A DNA stretch of 64,000 nt, taken from the NCBI RefSeq assembly GCF_009707705.1, contig NZ_WLYX01000001.1, positions 2,356,001-2,420,000 on the forward strand, written 5' to 3'. Shown here in pieces: positions 43,342 through 52,366 of this stretch (its first letter is position 1; each line of letters starts with the position of its first letter). Below the pieces are notes generated by a model. It was not told the DNA's origin, did no database searches, and saw only the letters and a list, made by a program, of their open reading frames with translations. This DNA is from Paludibacterium denitrificans (GTDB lineage Bacteria; Pseudomonadota; Gammaproteobacteria; Burkholderiales; Chromobacteriaceae). A program made the position numbers and the translations under genes.

Positions 43342-44580
43342 ATGAGTCGGCTCCCTGCTTTCGAACCCATACGCTTCGCTGAACAACTAGAGAAGTCTGG
43401 CAACTACGCTTCTGACAATAGCCTGCTGTATGAATGGACCGGCACCCATTGGAAAGCGCTTGAGGATGCTATGGGGGAGCGTATGGCGCTCAAATGGATA
43501 GCATTGGACGGCCGTGGTTCGGTCAATGCAGCTAACGCACGTGCGGCGTACCAAACGGCCTTACGCTGGCTCCCCATGATTGGCGAGCCTGCCGATACCA
43601 CCGTTATCCCGGTCCGCAATGGATATTTGCACTTGGACCACGGTTTAGTGCTCAAGCCGCATGACAAGGCTCTGGGGCTACGACACGTCCTCTCCTGTGA
43701 TTTTGACCCCGGTGCGCCAGCCCCCACTGAGTTCAACGCCTTCATTGAGCGCATCCTTCCTGACTCAGCGGTACGGGGCAGGGTGCAGGAGTACATCGGC
43801 TACACGCTACTGCCGGATGCTCGCTTCCAACGAGCGCAAATCTGGTTGGGGTCCGGTGCGAATGGGAAAGGCTCCCCGCCAACCTGGTCCAGGCTTTGCA
43901 CGAACGAACCGCAGCCATCCAGCTGGATGCCCTGGATGGTTTTCGCATGGCCAGCATGATTGGCGCCTCATTGATTTACTGCGATGAAGCTCCCCAGCGG
44001 AATATCAACGAGCAAGCTATGAAGTCACTGATTGCGGGCGAATTAGTCCAGATTGACCGCAAGTACCGTGACCCCATCACAGTGCGAGTGAATGGCAAAT
44101 GGCTGATTTTGGCGAACCACATTCCGGCTGTGACGGACCAGTCCACTGGCTTTTGGCGACGCTTCGACGTTGTACCCTTTCCAGTCGAAGTCCCCGAAAG
44201 TGAGCGTGACCCGTTATTGGCAAAGCGCATCGTCACCCGCGAGCTTGCTTACGTGCTGAACTGGGCGCTAGAGGGGTTGCTTCGCTTGCTTGCTCGAGGT
44301 CGGTTTGACGAAGTCATACCCACGTCCATGCGTAGCGCAGCGCAATCAGCCCGTTCGGAAACAAACTCGGTTCAGGCATGGGGTCACGACCTTGGGATTG
44401 AACTCACAACGACTGTCGAAACCCCCAAGGCAGACGTCTACGCCAACTATGCGGGCTGGTGTCGTGAAAACGGGATGGTGCCGGTCGCATCGCCTAAGTT
44501 CTGGAAGCGCTTGCCAGACTCTATCGGAGCGGTCACAGAAGGACGCATGACGACCAAGGCTGGCCGCATCAGAACCTGCA
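43342..44580 (+). CDS. P4-type primase/helicase, last codons cut by IS3
   Basis: D5-type primase-helicase of phage and plasmid satellites: N-terminal region, then Walker A GSGANGKGS, B motif SLIYCDEAPQRN and motif C (KWLILANHIPAV then TDQSTGFWRRFDVVPFPVEV). The frame break at 43,875 reads TCCCCG where TCCCTGG restores SLANLVQAL. The IS at 44,581 interrupts the gene: joining across it gives GRIRTC-NVRL-stop, so only five codons are lost. Length about 417. Probably provides replication for the excised element; the IS likely leaves it active with an altered tail. Confidence 0.82.
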
Positions 44581-44615
44581 TGGACTGTCCCGGGTGCAGT
44601 AGACAAACGCCCGCC

Positions 44616-45484
44616 TCACGCCGAGGCCCGCTCAAAGGCCTCGGGACTGATGCCGCCCAGGTGACTGTGGCGGCGGGTTCGATTGTAAAAAGCTTCGATG
44701 TAATCGAATACATCTGACTTGGCCAAGTCGCGGGTTTTGTAAATCCGTTTGCGGATACGCTCCTTCTTCAAGCTGCTGAAGAAGGACTCTGCCACAGCGT
44801 TATCCCAGCAGTTGCCACGGCGACTCATGCTGGGTTCAAGGTTGTGGGAGAGGCAGAAACGGCGCCAATCATCACTGCCATATTGCGAGCCCTGATCTGA
44901 ATGGACCAGCACACGACCAGTAGGTTTGCGCCGCCACAGTGCCATCAGCAGAGCATCCAACGCCAATTCGCGGCTCAATGTCGGTTTCATTGACCAGCCC
45001 ACCACCTTGCGTGAGAACAAGTCGATCACCACCGCCAGATAAAGCCAGCCCTGCCGGTACGGATGTAAGTAATGTCCGTCACCCGGGTCTGGTCAGGCTG
45101 TGACGTCGTGAACTCGCGATTCAGATGGTTGGGGGCCAACAAGGAAGGGCGCCCCGCAATGGGACGTGGTGCCTTATAACCGCGCTGTGCCTTGATACTG
45201 TGCTGCCGCATGATTCGGGCGACACGATGCTTGCCACATACCTCACCGATCTCGCGCAGGTCACCCAGAACGCGACGTGACCCATATACCCCGCCACTGG
45301 CTCGCCGAGAGTCGCGAATCAGCGCCAGCAATCTGGCATCTTCCTTGGCGTGATCAGACTCGGGGCGGTGTAGCCATTGATAGAAGCCTGCACGGGCAAC
45401 TTGCAGCAAACGGCACATGGTCGTTAGCGGCCGGTATGTCGATGCTCGTTCATGAAGCGGTACCTTACTCGGACTCCCCGGCAA
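44616..45484 (-). CDS. IS3 transposase OrfB (integrase core)
   Basis: HTH_21 region (LLQVARAGFYQWLHRPES) and rve DDE domain: first D in RVTDITYIRT, second in VHSDQGSQYGSDDWRRF, E in NAVAESFFSSLKKE. One frame break at 45,054 reads CCGG where CCTGG gives IRTWQGWLYLAVVIDLFSRK. It is intact apart from that, so the IS may be active. Confidence 0.9.
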
Positions 45485-45749
45485 AGTACCGCGCGACTTT
45501 TTTTAGAATATCTCGCTCTTCTTCTGTGCGACGCAGTTGCGCCTTCAGGCGAAGGATTTCGCTCTTGGCCTCGATCAGCTCGGCAGCCTGTTTCTCCGAG
45601 TTATCCGGGCTGACGGCTTTCACCCATTTGTACAGGCTGTGGCTGGAAACCCCAAGCCGGGCAGAAACTTCGGCAACAGAGTAGCCGCGCTCAGTGACCT
45701 GCTTGACGGCTTCTTCTTTGAATTCAGGGGTGAAACGCTGTGTGCTCAT
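45465..45749 (-). CDS. IS3 transposase OrfA
   Basis: 95 residues from ATG 45,749 (AGGAGG six bases upstream). Helix-turn-helix FTPEFKEEAVKQVTERGYSV...LGVSSHSLYKWVK and a leucine-zipper tail (EILRLKAQLRRTEEERDILK). Overlaps OrfB by 20 bp; the A-rich run there (AAAAAAAGTC on the minus strand) is a plausible -1 frameshift site for OrfAB. Confidence 0.92.
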   Translation of the reverse strand: MSTQRFTPEFKEEAVKQVTERGYSVAEVSARLGVSSHSLYKWVKAVSPDNSEKQAAELIEAKSEILRLKAQLRRTEEERDILKKVARYFAGESE

Positions 45750-45853
45750 GGACATCCTCCTATGCTCAAATCATAGGGCAGGATTGCCTACAGGGGACGG
45801 GACAGTCCAGCAATGTCCGGTTGTGACCAACTAACCTGTGACCGCGGCCAGCC

Positions 45854-45880
45854 AAACCACCGCTAAAGGCGGTGGTTTTT
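45854..45880 (+). terminator. Terminator beyond the primase
   Basis: AACCACCGC and GCGGTGGTT stem with TTT following, 25 bp after the original primase stop; it probably ended that transcript before the IS arrived. Confidence 0.8.
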
Positions 45881-45882
45881 GA

Positions 45883-46276
45883 CGTGACCGCCCGGACCGG
45901 GCTTTATGGGAAAATTTAGATACATCGTCTTTCTCTTCCAGAAGGGACACAAGAAGAGAATCAGGTAAAAAGTTTGCTCGCGCTGCCGGTCACCCCGGTC
46001 ATGCTCGAAACGTTGAGCAATCGTGGGGTTTATTCGTGACCAAGAAGTTTGACTATCCGGGCTGATGTGGGGACGCTGCGCTCCCCGCGCCCCTAGCGGC
46101 TGGCCGAGAACGAGCCAAGCTCCGGCACTGACTGGCTTGCCAACACACCGGGGCGTCCATCCTGATTAGACGCTTCGTGTGCGACATTGGGTCTCTCTGC
46201 CGAGCAGCCCCCGCTTACCAGTCTTGTCCGACCATAGGGTGATGTCGGAGGGCTGCATCAATTTTGCATTGCTCCG
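45883..46276. other. Stretch without a clear gene
   Basis: A short frame reads LLALPVTPVMLETLSNRGVY then stops (45,970-46,040). It has no start or ribosome site and looks like a gene tail. Nothing else seen. Confidence 0.3.
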
Positions 46277-46708
46277 CTAGCGTGGCGGCAATGAGATGAC
46301 ATGCGCCTCCCCCAACGTCGACAGATAGTTCGAACTGCTGCCAAGCAGAGCGGCATGTACCGCCTGTTTATACATGGGGCGACTTATCTCAAATGAAATA
46401 TGTTCATTGGACACGTATGTTTCATTGAATATTGGCCAGCTACCCCAAGGCAGGTCTTCGTCCTCACCATCTGTGTCCGTTACCTCAACAGAACCGAGAA
46501 CTTTCCTTGCCTCTATCAACAGCTTACTAAGCAGTGCCGGGCTGGTTGTATTGGGTAAGTTAGCCAATTCACAGAAGTCGGCTATCGGCACATGGTGCAA
46601 CGTGACGCAACGATTCTGCAGAGCAATCGATACTGCCGTCTTCAGCACTTGTAGCGCCTTTGACGACACCCCTTTGGTATCAAACTCTAAGGAAATAATT
46701 TCAGGCAT
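46277..46708 (-). CDS. Putative replication-initiator-like protein
   Basis: Start at 46,708 (MPEIISLEFDTKGVSSKALQ); upstream in-frame ATGs up to 46,768 are possible. It has a helix-rich winged-helix pattern (VPIADFCELANLPNTTSPAL then LSKLLIEARKVLGSVEV) and a beta segment (SWPIFNETYVSNEHISFEIS), as in small plasmid Rep proteins, but no diagnostic motif. Its neighbourhood with primase and resolvase fits a replication role; assignment is weak. Confidence 0.35.
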   Translation of the reverse strand: MPEIISLEFDTKGVSSKALQVLKTAVSIALQNRCVTLHHVPIADFCELANLPNTTSPALLSKLLIEARKVLGSVEVTDTDGEDEDLPWGSWPIFNETYVSNEHISFEISRPMYKQAVHAALLGSSSNYLSTLGEAHVISLPPR

Positions 46709-47066
46709 GAGTGGTGGGAGGCAAGCCATCGGAATGGGTAGGCTAGTGCCCTTGAGCCCCCATGACAAGTCCTACCTGCCACGCTGGGGACTGCGCTCCA
46801 TCAGGTTCTGGCCCACCGCATATAAGCATCTTTCCTGATAACTCCAATTATCACCTCTAATTTCAGCAATCCGAGTCCATTGCGGTGACTTCTCCCTAAA
46901 GATGCCTTATGCGAGGCGTCTTGGGCCTCTCGTTTGTAGCATTCCAGGCCGTCCAGAAAACGATGGATTTCTGGACGTGCGCCACTTCATCATCGCCACG
47001 CTGCGCTATACCCCTTTGGATGTTCAACATCCGCTCCAACAATCAACGTCCGGAAAAGGGGATGGA

Positions 47067-47627
47067 ATGGCAGTTATTGGATACGCGCGGGTCAGCACTT
47101 TTGAACAGATACTCGACCTGCAACAGGATGCTCTGCAAGACGCTGGAGCCACTTGCATCTACACAGACAAAGCAAGTGGCAAGACGGCCGACCGGCCTGA
47201 GCTGGTCCATTGCCTCTTGGTATTGAGGAAGGACGACACACTGGTAGTGTGGCGACTTGACCGACTGGGACGGAACCTGCAAGACCTTATCAACATCGTC
47301 AATGACCCGGAGGCCCGAGGCGTCAAGTTCAAGTCGTTGAAGGAATCGGTTGATACTGGTGGTCCGGCAGGCAAGCTCGTGTTTCACCTGTTCGCGGCAC
47401 TGGCAGAATTCGAACGAGAGCTCGTTAGAGAGCGGACCCTCGCAGGCCTCGAGGCAGCCAGGGCCCGTGGCGGCAAGGGTGGCCGTCCGCCGCGACTGGA
47501 CAGCAAACAGCAGCGCGTTGCACTGACCATGATGAAAAACCGGGAAATGTCGGTAGCAGAGATTGCGCGCCACTTCGGTGTGTCGCGTTCCACCCTCTAT
47601 AGCCTGCAAGCTGCGAGCAGGCGATAG
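47067..47627 (+). CDS. Small serine recombinase (Tn3-type resolvase/invertase)
   Basis: 186 residues from ATG 47,067 (GGAAAAGGGG ahead). MAVIGYARVSTFEQILDLQQ contains the nucleophilic Ser10. Arginine cluster in VVWRLDRLGRNLQDL, E-helix LAEFERELVRERTLAGLEAA and a C-terminal HTH (MSVAEIARHFGVSRSTLYSL). No transposase or res site recognised next to it. May resolve multimers of the excised element. Confidence 0.92.
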   Translation: MAVIGYARVSTFEQILDLQQDALQDAGATCIYTDKASGKTADRPELVHCLLVLRKDDTLVVWRLDRLGRNLQDLINIVNDPEARGVKFKSLKESVDTGGPAGKLVFHLFAALAEFERELVRERTLAGLEAARARGGKGGRPPRLDSKQQRVALTMMKNREMSVAEIARHFGVSRSTLYSLQAASRR

Positions 47628-47629
47628 TC

Positions 47630-48190
47630 GACCACCAAGTGTCCCATTTGGACACTTCCAACACGTGACCTGAACAGAGCCACGGGTCGTACGTGATTCA
47701 TGGATTTGCGCATCTAATGGTAAGCCCACAGCACAACTCAGGTGCTGCTACTTGCTCACCTGACCATGAATGGCGGAAATCGACCCAAAGTCGTCATCTT
47801 GGATGTACTCACTGAACTGCTGTAGTTCGGCCAAAGCGGTCGGTCACCCATCCTACCCTGAGCGTCCGGTCTGGGCCACAGACCGGTTCGCTCACTTGCA
47901 CAGATGCCTAAGGTCTGTATTCCACTCACTAGCCCGCGAACTATCGCCCCTAAGATGTTGCCCTAAGTCGTGGCCAGTTAGAATCAGCACTGGTCATAGA
48001 CGCAGCCAATGCTCGATTTGTCGCACCCATATCCCATGTGGGGCCTCTTTGGCTGTAGAGCATGCACGTCTATGGCACTTGGCTGACAATAGTTATCATA
48101 CGGATCTTCATATGACAAGTTACTTGCTCCCCAAGGGGAGGCGTGATAATTGTTGTCAATGATATCAATCGTTATACGAGCACCGATATT
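47630..48190. other. 560-bp stretch without a convincing gene
   Basis: One 130-codon frame exists (47,770-48,162) but has an atypical, cysteine/serine/arginine-rich composition and no ribosome site. TTATACGAG and CGTATAAAT at 48,170-48,195 could be promoter elements for the following operon. Confidence 0.35.
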
Positions 48191-48197
48191 CGTATAA

Positions 48198-48728
48198 ATG
48201 CTGTTAGACCTTTTGATGCACGACTCACAACTCGCTTACCCTATGGACAACAAACCGTACGCAAAGACACTCCAGGATGAACTTGATTGGAAGCTGCTCG
48301 ATCAGTTGTACGGAGTTGTCGCTCAGATCAGCAGCTTCTGTTTTGAGACTAAAAAATTCTGCGTCACAACAGAATTTGTTGTGCTGACTTTGATGGTCAA
48401 ATTCACAAATGGCACCCTAGACCATTCAATCTTCGTCGCCGCATTTGTCATACCCTTGTGTTTCTGGTTCCTTGACGCTACTGGCTACTTCTACCAAGTA
48501 AAACTCCGAGGGACAATGGAGTCCATTCGCCAGCACCTCGCGGCACGAGAAGGCAGCACCCTCGTTACTGCCCAAGGTGAAAAGGTTATTTCGCCCGAAC
48601 GCGTCTCGCACTCGGCACTCAAACGTGTACTTGAAGCTACATTTAACCATTCGATGTGGCTGTATGCGGTGCTAGTTAGTGCTGCCTTGATCGTATGGGC
48701 GCTCTTTATTTGGAAACTAATTAAATGA
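48198..48728 (+). CDS. Membrane protein of TIR-SIR2 operon
   Basis: 176 residues if started at ATG 48,198 (an ATG at 48,243 is possible). Hydrophobic segments at about 57-70, 78-98 (IFVAAFVIPLCFWFLDATGY) and 154-173 (LYAVLVSAALIVWALFIWKL), with a 50-residue soluble loop between the last two (ESIRQHLAAREGSTLVTAQG). No family recognised. Its stop overlaps the start of the TIR gene by four bases (ATGA), so the genes are coupled. Possible roles: membrane effector or anchor. Confidence 0.65.
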   Translation: MLLDLLMHDSQLAYPMDNKPYAKTLQDELDWKLLDQLYGVVAQISSFCFETKKFCVTTEFVVLTLMVKFTNGTLDHSIFVAAFVIPLCFWFLDATGYFYQVKLRGTMESIRQHLAAREGSTLVTAQGEKVISPERVSHSALKRVLEATFNHSMWLYAVLVSAALIVWALFIWKLIK

Positions 48729-49030
48729 GAATCTTCGTCAGCTACTCGCGACGCGACGGAGTTGTTACTGAACAGATGCTCGAACATCTGCGACGGTATC
48801 TTGACAGTATAAGTACCCCCTTCATTCATTGCCTTCAGCCAGAGCAGGGCCGTTGGGAGCAACTAAGAGTAATGCGTGAGCTTTTTCGGGCCCATGCGGT
48901 ACTTCTCGTCGACTCACCAGCCGCAAGGAAGTCCCCTTGGGTCAAGCTGGAACTTACTATTGCTCGCTTGCTTTTCTGCCCAATACTCCGGCTTGATGCC
49001 TCAGATCTATTGAACGTCAATGAGGTCTAG
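48725..49030 (+). CDS. Small TIR-domain protein
   Basis: 101 residues, essentially one TIR-like fold. Strand A and BB-loop start MRIFVSYSRRDGVVTEQMLE; a conserved S-x-W-V-x-x-E motif in KSPWVKLELTIARLL contains Glu76, the position of the catalytic glutamate of NAD-cleaving TIR domains. Shorter than most TIR proteins; the C-terminus (ILRLDASDLLNVNEV) may lack the last helix. It lies between a membrane protein and a SIR2 protein. In Thoeris (established), a TIR protein makes a cyclic ADP-ribose signal for a SIR2 effector. Confidence 0.7.
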   Translation: MRIFVSYSRRDGVVTEQMLEHLRRYLDSISTPFIHCLQPEQGRWEQLRVMRELFRAHAVLLVDSPAARKSPWVKLELTIARLLFCPILRLDASDLLNVNEV

Positions 49031-49107
49031 CTATTCCATCAAGCGGACACTCATAAGTTGGCTTCGTCCAAGCAGAGTGTATTTTTCCACCTTTTGAAGG
49101 ACTCCCA

Positions 49108-50658
49108 GTGATAAGGCATAAGCTCGAAGAAATTTTCAAGAATAGAGGCGCTGGTCCATTTCTATTTGTGGGGTCTGGATTTTCAAGGCGTTATCTTGGC
49201 CTAGAAGACTGGAGAGGACTCCTGAGCAGATTTTGCGTAGCCGGGAATCCATTTGAGTACTACCTTGCGTCAGCAAATGGCAATTATCCGTTTGCTGCCC
49301 GTCTATTAGCAGAGGATTTCAACAAGCACTGGTGGAGTTCGGAGACTTACAAAGCCAGCGTCGAGCGCCACAAGGGAAAAATATCGAACGTAACTTCGGC
49401 GCTGAGAATCGAAATTTGCAATTACCTCTCGACCCTTGACCAAGGAAAAGCGAAGAACTCCGACTATGGACAAGAAGTTGGACTATTGGCCGGACTGAAC
49501 GTAGATGGCATCATCACAACCAACTGGGATACGTTTATCGAGCAACTTTTTCCTGACTATCGGAAGTACATAGGTCAAAACGAGTTGCTTTTCTCTAATC
49601 CGCAAGAGATTGGTGAGATATACAAGATTCATGGGTGTTCGACATTGCCCGCATCACTAGTTTTGACCAATGAAGATTATGATCAATTTAACGAGCGAAA
49701 TGCGTATCTTGCTGCAAAGCTAATTACCATTTTTGTCGAGCACCCGGTCGTATTTCTTGGTTATTCATTGTCGGACCAAAACATATCTAGCTTGCTCAGA
49801 GCCATTTCACTTTGTATTGGGAAAGAAAATATCGAACAACTTCGGCAGAATTTAATATTTGTTCAACGGCAAGCTGATGGCGAAGAAGCCAATATATCGG
49901 ATACATACATCACAATTGATGGCGTTCAAATACCGCTTGTTTTGGTAAAGTCAAATAATTGGATCCCAATCTTTGAAGCCCTTCAGGCCACAAAGAGAAA
50001 AATTCCAGCTCGAGTCCTGCGCTACTGCAAAGAGCAAATGTATGAACTAGTTCAGTCTTCTGAGCCAGAAAAGAAGCTTTGTGTAGTTGACATTGATGCG
50101 ATTGACAGGAAAGAAGATGTCGAGTTCTTGGTCGGAGTAGGAGTCGCATCACATCAAGAGAACGCAATTTCTGGAGTTGGATATGCAGCAGTCGAGACGA
50201 AAGATTTAATTGTCGATGTCTTGCATGAGAAAGGGGGCTACGACGCAAGGCAGATTATTGACAGCGTTATTCCTCGAGTTGGCAGATACACGCAGAATGT
50301 ACCTGTCTTTAAGTATCTACGGCAAGTTGGGATTGATTGTGCCGAAGCTTACGAAAAGAGTGGGTTGGCTCTGGATAAATGGGTCAAACGAGACCTCAAA
50401 GACTTTCGCGTCAAGATGTACTCTGCACCGTTCTTCAGAAAGTACCGCCATCAAACAATGTACGATGTTATCGATGGATGTACGCCGGAGAATGCCTCGG
50501 CTTACATCCCTTTCTTTTCACGCGAAAAGATCGACCTTGACCTTCTTCGTCAGTTCTTGACCGAAAATGAAGAAAAGCTCGATTACGCAACATCTAGCTA
50601 TGCGAGTAACTTCAGAAAGCTAGCTACTCTATATGACAAACTTAAGTGGGGCTGGTAA
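49108..50658 (+). CDS. SIR2-like NADase-type protein, candidate defence effector
   Basis: 516 residues from GTG 49,108 (GAAGGA seven bases ahead). The N-terminal SIR2-like domain has FVGSGFSRRYL (nucleotide loop), GIITTNWDTFIEQLF (Asn139/Asp141), YKIHGCSTLPASLVLTNEDY (His175) and FLGYSLSDQNISSLL. The C-terminal half from about 300 (CVVDIDAIDRKEDVEFLVGV; GYDARQIIDSVIPRVGRY) is not a SLOG domain that I can recognise, unlike canonical ThsA. Known bacterial SIR2 effectors deplete NAD during phage infection; that role here is inferred. No frame damage. Confidence 0.8.
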   Translation: MIRHKLEEIFKNRGAGPFLFVGSGFSRRYLGLEDWRGLLSRFCVAGNPFEYYLASANGNYPFAARLLAEDFNKHWWSSETYKASVERHKGKISNVTSALRIEICNYLSTLDQGKAKNSDYGQEVGLLAGLNVDGIITTNWDTFIEQLFPDYRKYIGQNELLFSNPQEIGEIYKIHGCSTLPASLVLTNEDYDQFNERNAYLAAKLITIFVEHPVVFLGYSLSDQNISSLLRAISLCIGKENIEQLRQNLIFVQRQADGEEANISDTYITIDGVQIPLVLVKSNNWIPIFEALQATKRKIPARVLRYCKEQMYELVQSSEPEKKLCVVDIDAIDRKEDVEFLVGVGVASHQENAISGVGYAAVETKDLIVDVLHEKGGYDARQIIDSVIPRVGRYTQNVPVFKYLRQVGIDCAEAYEKSGLALDKWVKRDLKDFRVKMYSAPFFRKYRHQTMYDVIDGCTPENASAYIPFFSREKIDLDLLRQFLTENEEKLDYATSSYASNFRKLATLYDKLKWGW

Positions 50659-50869
50659 GCCCCAGTTATTGGTTACTCGCATTAAGTTAACACATCTAAA
50701 GCTGTGATGTGTACAATTACTAATTTTGAATCTGATGATTCGTATATTTGAACAGCGATTGCTCGTTTTGGTGAAAAAATAAGCTCAGCGCTTTTGGTTT
50801 AGTTACTGCTTTGGCCGTCGGTCTATCAGTAGGCCCGGAAGTTTGGCGGTAATACATTCACACTACATA

Positions 50870-51652
50870 ATGACCACACCACATTTCGACTACATCACCG
50901 GTTTAATCGCAGCGGCCAAGGCAGAAGCCGACAAACTATCCCACCATGCAGACCATAACGGCTTGGCAGGGGAGATACGTGAATTAGCAGCCCAGAAATG
51001 CGTAGAGCCGTTCCTAACCCAAAGCTTTCGATGTGGTACTGGGAAGGTCATAGACTCACTCGGAAACAAGTCGGATCAGACGGATATTGTTGTTTTTCAT
51101 AAAAAGACTGTAGCGCCAGTTTTGCTCAGCAGCCAACTTGGCCTTTTTCCTGTTGAGTGCGTGAGATACGCGTTTGAGGTGAAATCGACGCTTTCAGCGA
51201 CCGAGATCAAAGATGCGAATGCTAAATTCCGCGCACTTGCCAAGTTGAAGTCTTATCCGAAAACTGACGCGAATGAGTCAGTGATCGGCGGGCCCATGCC
51301 CGTCTCTGTACTCTTTGCATTTTCTTCTGATATTGTTGGTGATGAGCTGGAGCGGTATCTCAGGTATACCGAAGACAACTCCCCACCATGTACCGTTCTT
51401 TGCGTTTTGGGCAAAGGCTATTGGTGGTATGCGAGCGGGAAATGGCACGGGATGCGGTGCGTTCCAAAAATGCCACCATTCGCAGAATATGCCTTCGTCA
51501 CTGGCTTAATGAACACTCTTAGCTCAGAGGAGTGTTCGATCAGGCCATTTAATCCGGGACCGTACATTGATGCGATCGGATCAGTTATGGATGCTCTGGG
51601 CCTTAAGCCCGGCAACACGCCTCCAGATTTTTTTATCGAGCTAGAGCAGTAG
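50870..51652 (+). CDS. DUF6602-type putative nuclease
   Basis: About 260 residues. ATG 50,870 is preferred to an upstream TTG. Motifs match DUF6602: LAGEIRELAAQKCVEPFLTQ, GTGKVIDSLGNKSDQTDIVV and VECVRYAFEVKSTLSATEIK. The D-I-V-V and E-V-K elements resemble the D...E-x-K core of PD-(D/E)XK nucleases. It follows the SIR2 gene on the same strand after 210 bp. The family is frequent in defence islands; its biochemistry is not established to my knowledge. Confidence 0.7.
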   Translation: MTTPHFDYITGLIAAAKAEADKLSHHADHNGLAGEIRELAAQKCVEPFLTQSFRCGTGKVIDSLGNKSDQTDIVVFHKKTVAPVLLSSQLGLFPVECVRYAFEVKSTLSATEIKDANAKFRALAKLKSYPKTDANESVIGGPMPVSVLFAFSSDIVGDELERYLRYTEDNSPPCTVLCVLGKGYWWYASGKWHGMRCVPKMPPFAEYAFVTGLMNTLSSEECSIRPFNPGPYIDAIGSVMDALGLKPGNTPPDFFIELEQ

Positions 51653-52291
51653 GAAATTATCCGTTTCATCCACTCGCATGCTCCGTAGCCGACCACCCAG
51701 TGTCCATTCTCAGCGATTTCGACTGGAGGTTAAGGCTCTGGAGTAAGAATTAGCCGGGGCTAATAGCAGATACCCAGTACAAACGGTAAAGCAATGACCA
51801 CTATGTGGCCCCGAGCCACCACACTGGGTTGATGAAGTGATAGGCTGCTTCGGCCGAATTTCGGCTATTAGCAATAGCGCATTCTCCTTAACACATCATG
51901 AAGTTATTATGTCGAGGGACAGAAGGAATCGAACCAGCGTCAATTTATTTGAAATCAATGGGTTGGCGCTAAATGCTGGCAGAATGTTGGCAAAAGCCCG
52001 GATTATGTCCGGGCTTTTTTACTTGGGGACGTTGTGTGATACGTAATAGGGCGGGGAGGTTGGCCGCACAGGCAGGATGCCACCCCCTGCGCGGGGCTCC
52101 ATATTTCAGGCAGCCTATACGTAATGCGCTATTTCACGTATTCCAGTGCGACCGAATGGATTATCCCCGCGGTAACTCGGAACTCAACGCGGCAACCGAC
52201 GGTGTGGTTCGACAATAATGCCCGAAGAATTATTTGCAGAACCATTTTGCGGATACGTGCGCACACGTGATGTCGAAAGATGAATAAGACT
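51653..52291. other. Stretch with terminator, no firm gene
   Basis: Holds the hairpin at 51,992-52,020. A GGAATCGAACC string near 51,925 resembles a reversed tRNA T-loop, but no cloverleaf forms. A 48-codon frame at 52,124-52,270 (MRYFTYSSATEWIIPAVTRN) ends 22 bp before the first attC and could be the gene of a preceding cassette. Confidence 0.35.
51992..52020 (+). terminator. Rho-independent terminator
   Basis: AAAAGCCCGGA / TCCGGGCTTTTTT, a strong stem with six T. Confidence 0.85.
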
Positions 52292-52360
52292 GCTAACCCT
52301 GCGGTCCACCGGACGCTGCGCGATAAAGCCGCGCAGGTCCGGTGAATTCGAACGTTAGGC
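52292..52360 (+). repeat. Integron attC site 1
   Basis: GCTAACCC (R'') and CGTTAGGC (R') close a folded stem: ACCGGAC pairs with GTCCGGT and CTGCGCG with CGCGCAG around ATAAAGC. 69 bp, the normal attC size, with imperfect pairing. A gene starts seven bases after R', as in cassettes. Confidence 0.85.
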
Positions 52361-52366
52361 ACGAAG

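Larger units (their letters stand above)
44581..45809 (-). mobile_element. IS3-family insertion sequence, complete
   Basis: 1,229 bp with ends TGGACTGTCCCG...CGGGACAGTCCA and a 3-bp target duplication GCA (44,578-44,580 and 45,810-45,812). It carries two overlapping transposase frames on the minus strand. A decayed relative lies at 17,134. Confidence 0.93.

Noticed and set aside
47770..48162. 130-codon open frame
   Set aside because: Odd composition (many Ser, Cys, Arg, His), no ribosome site, no motif.
48198..50658. Canonical Thoeris
   Set aside because: No SLOG domain visible in the SIR2 protein and an extra membrane component; kept as Thoeris-like only.
51905..51960. tRNA or tmRNA 3' fragment (GGAATCGAACC on plus, T-loop-like in reverse)
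   Set aside because: The flanking bases do not pair into a T-arm and no acceptor or anticodon stem is found.
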